This document shows, piece by piece, positions 1-7,498 of a stretch of 64,000 bases of DNA (positions are counted from its first letter, which is position 1; each line of letters opens with the position of its first letter). The position numbers and the translations under genes were made by a program. This DNA is from Roseiarcus fermentans. Lineage in GTDB: Bacteria; Pseudomonadota; Alphaproteobacteria; Rhizobiales; Beijerinckiaceae. The notes beneath the pieces are model-generated. The model was not told the origin of the DNA. It did not search any database and worked only from the letters and a program-made list of their open reading frames with translations. The stretch spans positions 1-64,000 of the forward strand of contig NZ_QNRK01000036.1 in assembly GCF_003315135.1 (NCBI RefSeq), given 5' to 3'.

Positions 1-224
1 AGCGGCTTGTACCAGTCCGCCATCACGACCGCGGTCTTGGCCTGGTCGAAATGCCAGAATTCCGCTTCCCACAGCGGCTTGTAATGGAAGTTCGCCGTCG
101 CCTGGACGTCGAGCGTCGCCTCCTGGTAGCGCGACGCCGGCTTGTCGGCGCCGAGCCGGCGCGCGACGTGGCCGAAGGTCTGCCGCTTCGGCTCGAGATC
201 AATGGTCTTGATTTGAACGGTCAC
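1..224 (-). CDS. dmpL: Phenol hydroxylase DmpL-like subunit, 5' part only
   Basis: This is the first 74 codons of a gene that continues past the left edge. The N-terminus (TVQIKTID, then KRQTFGHVARR, KPASRYQEAT, NFHYKPLW) matches the beta-type P1 subunit of multicomponent phenol hydroxylases, DmpL/PhyB. In that family the subunit forms part of the (alpha-beta-gamma)2 di-iron hydroxylase that converts phenol to catechol in the cytoplasm. The GTG at 222-224 is taken as start because GGGAGG lies just upstream at 231-236 and family proteins begin at this point. It follows the dmpK-like gene by 28 bp, so the two are surely co-transcribed. The catalytic subunit and reductase would lie outside the window. 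Confidence 0.85.
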   Translation of the reverse strand, partial: MTVQIKTIDLEPKRQTFGHVARRLGADKPASRYQEATLDVQATANFHYKPLWEAEFWHFDQAKTAVVMADWYKP

Positions 225-252
225 GATGTCCCTCCCGTGATTCTTGTCTGGC

Positions 253-546
253 TCACTCGCGCGCGGCGCGCGGCAAGTCTTCGTCCGAGGTCGCCTGGAC
301 ACGACGCAGCAGCCCGGGCTGACGGGCCCGCCACGTGAGCCTGTCGAACTCGGTCGCGACTTCGGCCGCCGGCGGCAGCCGCGTCGCCTCCTGCAACGTG
401 CAGAATTCCTCGAAAGCGGAGAAAGGCAGGATCAGCTCGACGGTCAGGTCCGCGTCGTTGACGGAGAACTCGAATTCGACGTAGCGGCCGGAGCGCACTC
501 CGGTGACGCGCACGAATTTTTTCAGCGGCGTCTGGCTCTGTCCCAT
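253..546 (-). CDS. dmpK: Phenol hydroxylase assembly protein DmpK-like
   Basis: A 97-residue protein with the DmpK core (KKFVRVTG, YVEFEFSV, LILPFSAFEEFC). In phenol hydroxylase systems DmpK is not part of the active enzyme; it helps load iron into or assemble the oxygenase. The ATG at 544-546 is chosen over an upstream in-frame ATG because GGGGAGGA precedes it at the right distance and the upstream extension looks like untranslated leader. It is the first gene of the operon, as in dmpKLMNOP. The long upstream region holds a palindrome at 698-709. No DmpR-type sigma-54 activator is visible next to it; the neighbouring regulator is of the GntR family. Confidence 0.85.
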   Translation of the reverse strand: MGQSQTPLKKFVRVTGVRSGRYVEFEFSVNDADLTVELILPFSAFEEFCTLQEATRLPPAAEVATEFDRLTWRARQPGLLRRVQATSDEDLPRAARE

Positions 547-697
547 GGTTCCTCCCCGAACCGGCGATACGGATCGTCGCGCTGTTTTTTCGACGCCGGC
601 CGCCTCTGGAGGCTGCCGGGCCGGGCCCTCGTTTCCGCAGGCCGTCGCGCTTTCGACGTTGGAATGGCTATCGCGACCGATATCGTCAGTCAACAAA

Positions 698-709
698 AAT
701 ATCGATATT
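698..709. promoter_or_regulatory. 12-bp palindrome upstream of dmpK
   Basis: The perfect palindrome AATATCGATATT lies in an AT-rich pocket of the 436-bp gap between dmpK (minus strand) and the GntR gene (plus strand). A second short palindrome, CGATATCG, is at 678-685. The position suits an operator for the adjacent GntR/FCD regulator or another activator, but no direct evidence ties a protein to it. The rest of the gap (547-982) shows no gene. Confidence 0.3.
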
Positions 710-982
710 AAACCGATTTGACGATTAATTTCTGATTCTCGCGAAGAAATTCCCTTCGCCGCCTATCGGCGCCATCGACATTTCGCAAATCGCGCGCATG
801 ATGGCGGTTGCCGTGCAAACCGCGCCCCCGTGCGGCGCTCGGCGGTATTATCGTGAGTTAATGAGAATGACGATATTTCCATTGCGCGGCGATTCGGTTT
901 GCGACAGGCTCGGCGGCAAAGGACGGCGCGAATCGGCGGCAGGCGCATGGTTTGCCGCTTGCGCTCAGGGAGGCCCGAACCG

Positions 983-1702
983 ATGACCGACATCGCCGTC
1001 GTCGACCGTTCCGGCGACACCAAGGGCCGCACGCTGATCGAGGCGGCCTACGCCACCCTGCGCAACGAGATCATCGACGGCACGCTGGAGCCGGGCGCGA
1101 AACTCCGCACCGAGGAATTGCGCGCCCGCTACGACGTCAGCGGCTCGACGATCCGCGAGGCCCTGACCCGGCTCCTGGGCGAAGCGCTGGTGACGAGCGA
1201 GGGCCAGCGCGGCTTCCGCGTGGCGCCGGCTTCGCTCGACGATTTTCGCGATCTGACCGAGGTGCGCAAGCTGATCGAGACCGAGGCGCTGAGGCAGGCG
1301 ATCGCGGTCGGCGGCGAACCGTGGGAATCGGAGATCGTCGCGGCCTTCTACCGGCTGTCGAAGACCGAGGAGCGGCTGCGCGAGGATCCGGCCGGCGCGT
1401 CGGCGGAATTCGAGCAGCGCAATCGCGATTTCCATCGCGCGCTGATCGCCGCCTGCCCTTCGCCCTGGCTGCACCGGCTGCACGCCCTGCTCTATCAGCA
1501 GTCGGAGCGCTATCGTCGCCTCGTGGCGTCGAAGCGCGCCATCCCGCGCGACGTTCACGCCGAACACCAGGGCATCTTCGACGCCACCCTCGCCCGCGAC
1601 TCCGACCTCGCGGTCAGGCTCGCCGGCGAGCACATCGAGCGCTCGGTCCTCGCGCTCGCGACGCTGCTTGCGGCGCGGGATCGAGAAGCCGCCGCCGGGT
1701 AG
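983..1702 (+). CDS. GntR family (FCD subgroup) transcriptional regulator
   Basis: A 239-residue regulator. Residues ~15-80 form a GntR winged helix (LRNEIIDGTLEPG, TEELRARYDVSGSTIREAL). Residues ~90-225 form the all-helical FCD effector domain, with the histidines expected for its metal/ligand site (FHRAL, HAEHQ, EHIERS). Such proteins usually repress catabolic genes until an organic acid or aromatic-derived ligand binds. The ATG at 983 follows an AGGGAGG at ~967-973; an upstream in-frame ATG at 899 would add an Arg-rich stretch without family support. It is transcribed away from the phenol hydroxylase operon and is its most likely local regulator by position only. Confidence 0.85.
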   Translation: MTDIAVVDRSGDTKGRTLIEAAYATLRNEIIDGTLEPGAKLRTEELRARYDVSGSTIREALTRLLGEALVTSEGQRGFRVAPASLDDFRDLTEVRKLIETEALRQAIAVGGEPWESEIVAAFYRLSKTEERLREDPAGASAEFEQRNRDFHRALIAACPSPWLHRLHALLYQQSERYRRLVASKRAIPRDVHAEHQGIFDATLARDSDLAVRLAGEHIERSVLALATLLAARDREAAAG

Positions 1703-1717
1703 CCGGCGGATTCGGCC

Positions 1718-2419
1718 TCACCGCGACCGATCGCCGCGCGCCGCCTCGAAGGCGCGCCGCCAGCGCGCGCGCAGCGCCGCGGGCGGGGCTCCGTGCCGCT
1801 CGTCGAGAAACTCCGCCGCGACGACGCGATCGGTGCGGAAGTGCCGGAACGCCTGCCGCAACTCGCACCATGCGCCGACCAGCCGCACCGTCTCGGCGTA
1901 GCCGATGATCGCGGGCCAGATCGTCCGTTCACTCGCGCGCGCCGCGTCGTCGCAATAGCGGATGCGGATCTTCTTTCCGCTTCGGATCCAGGCCCGCGTG
2001 CGGGCGATGTCCAGCCCGTCGGCGGCTGTCGCCAGCGGCGGCGGCGCGCCGACGCTCGGCTCCTCCAGGAACGGAAGCAGCCGATCCGGCACGACCGCGG
2101 CGATCTTGGCGATCAGGTCGCGCGCCGCGGCGGCAAGCGCGGCGTCGCCCTTGCCGGCCACCCATTGGGCGCCGAGCGCCGCGGCTTCCAGTTCGTCCGG
2201 CGTCAACATCAGAGGCGGCATGTCGAAATCGCGGTCGAGGACATAGCCGATTCCGGCTTCGCCCCGGATCGGGGTCCGTTGTCCGATCAGATCGGCGATG
2301 TCGCGATAGACGGACCGCTGCGACACTTCGAGCTCCGCGGCCATGGCGCTGGCGGTGACCGGGCGGGTCGACCGGCGAAGAATTTGGATGATCTGAAACA
2401 ATCGGTCGGCGCGGCGCAT
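1718..2419 (-). CDS. WYL-domain (YafY-type) transcriptional regulator
   Basis: A 233-residue protein with an N-terminal helix-turn-helix (LFQIIQILRR, AAELEVSQRSVYRDI, residues ~5-60) and a WYL-type domain near residues 140-205 (IRIRYCDD, PAIIGY, WCELRQAFRHFRTDR). WYL domains sense ligands, often nucleotides or nucleic acids, and commonly control a small adjacent gene. AGGAGAGG precedes the ATG. The gene is divergent from the VOC protein at 2509, and a perfect 9-bp inverted repeat sits right at its start, so autoregulation together with the VOC gene is likely. Confidence 0.88.
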   Translation of the reverse strand: MRRADRLFQIIQILRRSTRPVTASAMAAELEVSQRSVYRDIADLIGQRTPIRGEAGIGYVLDRDFDMPPLMLTPDELEAAALGAQWVAGKGDAALAAAARDLIAKIAAVVPDRLLPFLEEPSVGAPPPLATAADGLDIARTRAWIRSGKKIRIRYCDDAARASERTIWPAIIGYAETVRLVGAWCELRQAFRHFRTDRVVAAEFLDERHGAPPAALRARWRRAFEAARGDRSR

Positions 2420-2427
2420 GACCTCTC

Positions 2428-2451
2428 CTGCTGACAGAATGGTGTCAGCAG
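2428..2451. promoter_or_regulatory. Probable operator of the WYL regulator
   Basis: A perfect inverted repeat with arms CTGCTGACA and TGTCAGCAG separated by 6 nt (GAATGG). It is centred between the divergent WYL regulator (start 2419) and VOC gene (start 2509). The TGACA-N6-TGTCA core and this placement fit a dimeric regulator controlling both genes. It also overlaps the regulator's ribosome-binding region. Confidence 0.65.
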
Positions 2452-2508
2452 CCTCCGCCTACAAGCCGGCGAGCGACGGACCCGCCGCTCGCCGCCGAGG
2501 ACAATCTC

Positions 2509-2904
2509 ATGAATTTCATCTCGATCCGCATCATCACCGACGACGTCAAGCGCCTCGCCGGCTTCTACGAAACGATCACCGGACTTGCGGCGACCTGGTA
2601 CAGCGACGACTTCGCCGAAATCGCCACGCCCGCCGGCACGCTGGCGATCGCCAGCACGCGCACGATGGCGCTGTTCAAGGCCGGGGCGGCCCGGCCGGCC
2701 GACAATCACAGCGTGATCGTCGAATTCCGCGTCGGCGACGTGGACGCGCAATTCCGGGCGCTCGCCGACGTCATCGAGGTCGTGCAGGCGCCCACGACCA
2801 TGCCGTGGGGCAACCGCTCGCTGCTGTTGCGCGATCCGGACGGCAATCTCGTCAACGTCTTCACCCCCGTCACCGCCGAGGCGATTCGAAAGTTCGATCG
2901 GTGA
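2509..2904 (+). CDS. VOC (glyoxalase/bleomycin-resistance fold) protein
   Basis: A 131-residue single-module VOC protein: beta-alpha-beta start (FISIRIITDDVKRLAGFYE), then a second half ending in the typical LLLRDPDGNLVNVF. The family includes metal-dependent lyases, dioxygenases and drug-binding proteins; the substrate cannot be told here. GAGGA precedes the ATG. Pairing with a divergent WYL regulator is common for such genes and suggests induced expression in response to a small molecule. Confidence 0.85.
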   Translation: MNFISIRIITDDVKRLAGFYETITGLAATWYSDDFAEIATPAGTLAIASTRTMALFKAGAARPADNHSVIVEFRVGDVDAQFRALADVIEVVQAPTTMPWGNRSLLLRDPDGNLVNVFTPVTAEAIRKFDR

Positions 2905-2923
2905 CGGCGCTGTCGCGGCGCGC

Positions 2924-3757
2924 CTATCCGGCCGCCTCGCTGAAGAACCCGTCCAGCAGCCGCGCGAACCGCGCCGCGTGCTCGATCTGCACCCAGTGGC
3001 CGCAGCGGCCGAAGACGTGCAGCTGCGAACGCTCGATCCAGTCGAGCAGGGTCAGCGAATTCGCGAGCGGAATCACCTCGTCGTCGCGGCCGTGGACGAT
3101 CAGCGTCTCGTGCCGGACGGCGCGGATCTCGGCTTCGGAACTGGCGAGCGCGTCGACCCAGCGCTGGCGCGGCGCCGGGAACATGGCGGAAAACGACTCC
3201 TGGAAGCCTGGGCGGATGCTGGCGCGGTAGCGGAGTTCCGCCAGTTCGTCGTTCACCAGCGTCCGGTCGTAAGCGAAAATGTCGAGCAGTTTTCGCATCG
3301 CCTCGAACGACGGCTGGTATCCCCAGACCGCGTCGAGGCCCGGCGTGATCGGGAACGGCACGCCGGCCGAGCCCATCATGACGAGCCGGTTCACCCGCTC
3401 GGGATGACGGACAGCGAGGGCGAGCGCGATCGCGCCGCCGAACGAGTTGCCGACGACGTGCGCCTTGTCGATCCCGAGCGCGTCGAGGACCCCGACCGCC
3501 TGCGCGACCCAGGTCTCCTTGCGGTAAGCCACGCCCTCCGGCCGATCCGAGAACCCGAACCCGACCATATCGGGCGCGATCACCCGATATGACCCCGACA
3601 GCGCCGGGATGGTCAGTCGCCAGTTCGCCCAGGCGCTCACCCCCGGCCCCGAACCATGGATGAACAAGACAGCGGGGCCCTGCCCCTGATCGTGGACATT
3701 GGTGTTTATCCCGCCCGCGACAAGGCGGTTGGCGATCTCGGGGTCGGCTACGGTCAT
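2924..3757 (-). CDS. Alpha/beta hydrolase, 2-hydroxymuconate-semialdehyde hydrolase type
   Basis: A 277-residue alpha/beta hydrolase with the nucleophile elbow GNSFGGA, the acid in HGRDDEVIP and the catalytic histidine in GHWVQIEH. The oxyanion-side motif is HGSGPGVSAWANW. That HGSGPG-type start and the overall pattern are those of the meta-cleavage hydrolases (DmpD/XylF/TodF/BphD), which split the C-C bond of ring-fission products from catechols. The ATG at 3755-3757 is chosen because upstream in-frame codons are promoter-like. With the phenol hydroxylase nearby this fits catechol degradation, although no extradiol dioxygenase is in view. The exact substrate is inferred. Confidence 0.8.
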   Translation of the reverse strand: MTVADPEIANRLVAGGINTNVHDQGQGPAVLFIHGSGPGVSAWANWRLTIPALSGSYRVIAPDMVGFGFSDRPEGVAYRKETWVAQAVGVLDALGIDKAHVVGNSFGGAIALALAVRHPERVNRLVMMGSAGVPFPITPGLDAVWGYQPSFEAMRKLLDIFAYDRTLVNDELAELRYRASIRPGFQESFSAMFPAPRQRWVDALASSEAEIRAVRHETLIVHGRDDEVIPLANSLTLLDWIERSQLHVFGRCGHWVQIEHAARFARLLDGFFSEAAG

Positions 3758-3887
3758 GGCGAAAAGTCCCTGTTTCCTCGGCGCCGAAGCGCGCGCATCC
3801 CCCGACGGTTGCAGGAGCGTGCGCGTCAATAATAACGGTATTGTTTCATAATGTCGATACTGCTTGCGCTGGCGTCGGTCGGGTCTC

Positions 3888-3902
3888 GTTGACACTATCA
3901 AC
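3888..3902. promoter_or_regulatory. Short inverted repeat between hydrolase and peptidase genes
   Basis: GTTGA-CACTA-TCAAC lies in the 252-bp gap between the divergent hydrolase (start 3757) and S10-S53 peptidase (start 4010). It could be an operator for either. Arms of only 5 bp make this a weak call. Confidence 0.2.
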
Positions 3903-4009
3903 TAGCACGATCTGTTTTTTTGTGCTGGAATGACACGTTGCTTCCGCTTTCGATTTTTTCGTCAGCAGAGCGGGCCGGCGGGGCGGGAACCCCGATCAGG
4001 AGGAAGCCC

Positions 4010-6841
4010 ATGACCGATCGCGCCGGTCTTGCTCCGCTGGGCGCCGAGCCCGCCGGCCAGCCATATCTGGATACGACCGCCTACGGCATGGGGCCGGACG
4101 ATTCGGTCACCGAGGTGACCGAGGCCGCCGCAATCACCCATCACGTCGCGACCGTCGGCGGCGTCGCGATCCCCTACACGGCGACCGCGGGCCATCTCGT
4201 CGCGGTCGATCCCGTCAGTTCGCAGCCGTCGGCGAAGATTTTCTACGTCGCCTTCACCCGGGACGGCGCCGCGGCCGAGGCCCGCCCCGTGACCTTCTTC
4301 TACAACGGCGGCCCCGGCTCCTCCTCGGTGTTCCTGCTGCTCGGCTCGTTCGCCCCGCGCCGCATCAAGACCAGCCTGCCGGGCTTCACCCCGCCGCCGC
4401 CCTACACGATGGAGGACAATCCCGACAGCCTGATCGACCGCAGCGACCTCGTCTACATCAACCCGGTCGGGACCGGCTATTCCGCGGCGGTCGCGCCGTT
4501 CAAGAACCGGGACTTCTGGGGCGTCGATCAGGACGCGCGCTCGATCAAGCAGTTCATCAAGCGCTATCTGACCGCCAACGCTCGCTGGAACTCGCCCAAA
4601 TTCCTGTACGGGGAATCCTACGGCACCGCGCGCACCTGCGTGCTGGCCTGGATGCTGCATGAGGACGGGATCGACCTCAACGGCCTGACGCTGCAGTCGA
4701 GCGTCCTCGACTATCCGGCGAATTTCTCCAACGCCGTCGGCCTCATGCCGACCTTCGCGGCCGACGCCTGGTATCATGGCCGGACCGCCGTCGTCCCGCC
4801 GCCGCCGGACCTGCCGGCGTTCATGGACACGGTGACCGCGTTCGCCTCGGACGGCTACGCGAAGGCGCTCGCCGCCTACCCGAACCAGGATTCTGCGACT
4901 GTCCAGACACTGTCGCAGTATCTCGGGATTCCGGCGAACGTACTGATCGCCTGGCAGCTCAACGTCGAGGCTGCGGACCGGCTCGGCCATTCCCTGTTTC
5001 TCGTCACGCTCCTGCAGGACAAGGGGCTGGCGCTCGGCGCCTACGACGGCCGGGTCACGGGCGTCGACACCGGAATCGCGGCGATCGTGTCGCCCGACGG
5101 CGGTATGAACGACCCGACGATGGCGGCGGTCGGCGGCGTCTACACCGCGATGTGGAACGCCTACCTCAATGGCGAGCTGCTGTTCACCTCGACCTCGAAC
5201 TTCGTCGATCTCAACGACCAGGCGTTCCAGTTCTGGGATTTTTCTCACACCGACCCGACCGGGGCGGTGCAGAAGCCCGATTCCCAGGGCAATCCGACCC
5301 TCTACACGGCCGGCGACCTCGCAGCGGCGATGGCCGCCAACCCCGACCTGCTCGTCCTGTCGGCGAACGGTTTTTTCGATTCCGTGACGCCTTTCCACCA
5401 GACGCGACTGACGCTGGAGGCGATGCCGCTCGCCAACGCCGCCGCGCGGGCGAACCTCTCGATCCGCAACTATCCGTCGGGACACATGATCTATCTCGAC
5501 GGCGATTCGCGCACCGCGCTCAAGAGCGACCTGGCGACGCTCTACGACCACGCGACCCGCACGGTCGTCGCGCGGCTCGCCCGGATGGCGCTCGCCGCAC
5601 GCACGATCTGGCGCCCGATTCACCCCTACTTCCAGTTGCGCAGACCGGGCGCGACGATCCGCCCGGCCGCCGCCGGCGCCGAGCCCTGGGAGGTCGCCGA
5701 CCTCTGCGCCGCTTATTTCTGGCCCAGGACCCTCGCCGGCGACGGCGTGATCGCCATCGTCGAACTCGGCGGCGGCTGGGTTCCGTCGGACATCGACGAA
5801 TATTTCGGCAAGCGCGGCCTGCCGAGGCCGGCGATCGCCGACGTTTCGATCGGCGGCGCCAACACGCCGAACCCGAGCGGCGATCCGTCCTCGAACCCGG
5901 ACGGCGAAGTCGCCCTCGACATCCAGGTCGCCGCGGCCGCCTACAGCGTGGCGACCGGACGCGCCGCCACGATCCGCGTCTACTGGGCGGACGCGCGCGA
6001 CTGGAGTTCCATGGCGACGGCGATCTCGGCGGCGGCGGCCGACGGCTGCGACGTCTGCTCGCTGTCATGGGGAACCGACGAGGCCAACTGGAAGGCCGCC
6101 GGCGAGGCCGCGGGCCTCGATCTCGCCGAACGCCTGAACGCGGCCGCAAGGGCCGCCGCCGCCTCGGGCATGACGGTGTTCGCGGCCTCCGGCGACAACA
6201 ATTCGAGCGACGGCGGCCCGACGCCGGCCAACGTCGACCTGCCCGCCTCGTCGCCGTTCGTGGTCGGCTGCGGCGGCACGTCGAAGCCGCGCGGCGGCGG
6301 CGAGGAAACCGTCTGGAACAACGATCCCGGCAACCCGAACGGCGACGGGACCGGCGGCGGTTACTCGACTCTGTTCAAGCCGATGCCGCAGTGGCAGGCG
6401 GGCGCGCCGCACGGGCCCGGGCGGATGGTCCCCGACGTCGCCGCCAACGCCGACCCGAATCTCGGCTACGCCATCGTCGTGCACGGCCGGACGCTGGCTT
6501 TCGGCGGCACGAGCGCGGTCGCGCCCCTCTACGCGGGCCTGTTCGCCGCCTTCGGCCGCAAGCTCGCCCTCGCGACGCCGGAGAGGCTGCTCACGCCGCA
6601 GCTCTATCTGAACCCGATCTGCTTCACCGACATCGTCAGCGGCGACAACGGCTATTTCCGCGCCCGGATCGGCCCCGACCCGTGCACCGGGCTCGGCTCG
6701 CCGATCGGGGAAAAGCTCGCGGCGCTGTTCGGGGCGGCGCCCGCGCCCGCGTCCGTGACGGAGGGCGAGGCTTCCGTCGTGGAGACGACGCGCCCGCGCC
6801 CGGGCCGCGCGCGCGGTCCGCATCGCGCCGCCCCACGATAG
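4010..6841 (+). CDS. Fused S10 serine carboxypeptidase - S53 sedolisin protein
   Basis: A 943-residue protein joining two peptidase families. The N-terminal half (residues ~30-540) is an S10 serine carboxypeptidase: oxyanion motif YNGGPGSSS near 95, nucleophile Ser203 in GESYG, Asp457 in NGFFDSVTPF and His492 in SGHMIYL. The C-terminal half (residues ~585-915) is an S53 sedolisin of kumamolisin type: Glu633 and Asp637 in GEVALD, oxyanion Asp729 in ASGDNN, and Ser835 in GGTSAVAP. All seven key residues are present. Both families usually work at acid pH. Neither a signal peptide nor an S53 inhibitory prodomain is visible, so export and activation are unclear. AGGAGGA precedes the ATG. It is a lone gene. 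Confidence 0.85.
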   Translation: MTDRAGLAPLGAEPAGQPYLDTTAYGMGPDDSVTEVTEAAAITHHVATVGGVAIPYTATAGHLVAVDPVSSQPSAKIFYVAFTRDGAAAEARPVTFFYNGGPGSSSVFLLLGSFAPRRIKTSLPGFTPPPPYTMEDNPDSLIDRSDLVYINPVGTGYSAAVAPFKNRDFWGVDQDARSIKQFIKRYLTANARWNSPKFLYGESYGTARTCVLAWMLHEDGIDLNGLTLQSSVLDYPANFSNAVGLMPTFAADAWYHGRTAVVPPPPDLPAFMDTVTAFASDGYAKALAAYPNQDSATVQTLSQYLGIPANVLIAWQLNVEAADRLGHSLFLVTLLQDKGLALGAYDGRVTGVDTGIAAIVSPDGGMNDPTMAAVGGVYTAMWNAYLNGELLFTSTSNFVDLNDQAFQFWDFSHTDPTGAVQKPDSQGNPTLYTAGDLAAAMAANPDLLVLSANGFFDSVTPFHQTRLTLEAMPLANAAARANLSIRNYPSGHMIYLDGDSRTALKSDLATLYDHATRTVVARLARMALAARTIWRPIHPYFQLRRPGATIRPAAAGAEPWEVADLCAAYFWPRTLAGDGVIAIVELGGGWVPSDIDEYFGKRGLPRPAIADVSIGGANTPNPSGDPSSNPDGEVALDIQVAAAAYSVATGRAATIRVYWADARDWSSMATAISAAAADGCDVCSLSWGTDEANWKAAGEAAGLDLAERLNAAARAAAASGMTVFAASGDNNSSDGGPTPANVDLPASSPFVVGCGGTSKPRGGGEETVWNNDPGNPNGDGTGGGYSTLFKPMPQWQAGAPHGPGRMVPDVAANADPNLGYAIVVHGRTLAFGGTSAVAPLYAGLFAAFGRKLALATPERLLTPQLYLNPICFTDIVSGDNGYFRARIGPDPCTGLGSPIGEKLAALFGAAPAPASVTEGEASVVETTRPRPGRARGPHRAAPR

Positions 6842-7015
6842 CCCGAAGCCTCGGGGCGACGGGTCCGGGTTTCGGCAAGACGCCGTGGGCGCGCGCTCCC
6901 GATCGCCACGGTCGGAGACCCCCGGAAAGCCGGCGCAGGCGCTGCGGCCGCGGAGCGGGCGTTCGCGCGCGGTGAAACGAGGTCTTCGACCCCGACCTAT
7001 CGGGCTTCAATTGTG

Positions 7016-7267
7016 CTAATGGAGAAAAATTCTGATCGGTTGGAGCGTCCTTGAAAGAAGGTGTGCAACCCGGCCCGTCGAAGTCCGGCCGCGCTTCAGC
7101 TCCTCTTCGAAAAGCATCTCCTGGCGCCTCATCTCGGCGCTGATCCCGACGCAGTACCCCTCGAGCCAGGAAATATAGTCCTCGCTCAGCCGACAGTAGG
7201 GATTGACGTCGATTTCTTCGCGCTCTACCGCAGCCGAGACGCCCTTGACGAAAGATTCTATTGGCAT
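7016..7267 (-). CDS. Small Rmf/CrpP-like protein
   Basis: An 83-residue protein whose centre, NPYCRLSEDYISWLEGY, matches the NPY-x(8-9)-W-x-x-G-Y/W signature of ribosome modulation factor and its relatives. Rmf dimerises 70S ribosomes in stationary phase. The second ATG (7265-7267) is preferred because AAAGAGG precedes it; an upstream ATG at 7301-7303 lacks a ribosome-binding site. The gene is divergent from the bacteriophytochrome kinase, with a palindrome in the gap (7354-7368). The protein is longer than E. coli Rmf and has a charged C-terminal tail. The family link rests on a short motif and is therefore tentative. Confidence 0.6.
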   Translation of the reverse strand: MPIESFVKGVSAAVEREEIDVNPYCRLSEDYISWLEGYCVGISAEMRRQEMLFEEELKRGRTSTGRVAHLLSRTLQPIRIFLH

Positions 7268-7353
7268 GTCCAAGCCTCTTTGTGCTGCCAGTTTCTGCTC
7301 CATTGTATGGCCTGTGTCCGGTGGGAAAGAGCCTCCAAGAATACGTACACTGC

Positions 7354-7368
7354 CAATATGATATATTG
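7354..7368. promoter_or_regulatory. Palindrome between Rmf-like gene and phytochrome kinase
   Basis: CAATAT-GAT-ATATTG is a perfect 6+6 inverted repeat in the AT-rich centre of the 231-bp divergent gap. A site for the FixJ-like regulator encoded at 11312-11962 is an attractive but untested idea. Confidence 0.3.
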
Positions 7369-7498
7369 ACCCCGGCCGCTTGCCAGAGCCGCCGCCGTGG
7401 TTTGAAATCGAACCAGCCGTCGGCTTCGCCAAGCGCCGACCCCATCGGACCCCACACGCCAGGGCGCTCGGCTGAAGGCGTATTCGGAAGCTGACGCA

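Noticed and set aside
810-835. Possible sigma-54 promoter for the phenol hydroxylase operon (minus strand)
   Set aside because: GG and GC are 12 bp apart, but the other consensus positions do not match, it is far from dmpK, and no DmpR-type activator is present.
3962-5623. Long minus-strand open frame (553 codons) opposite the S10-S53 gene
   Set aside because: Its translation is Arg/Gly/Val-rich with no motif, a common artefact opposite GC-rich genes. The plus strand has complete catalytic motifs and a good ribosome-binding site.
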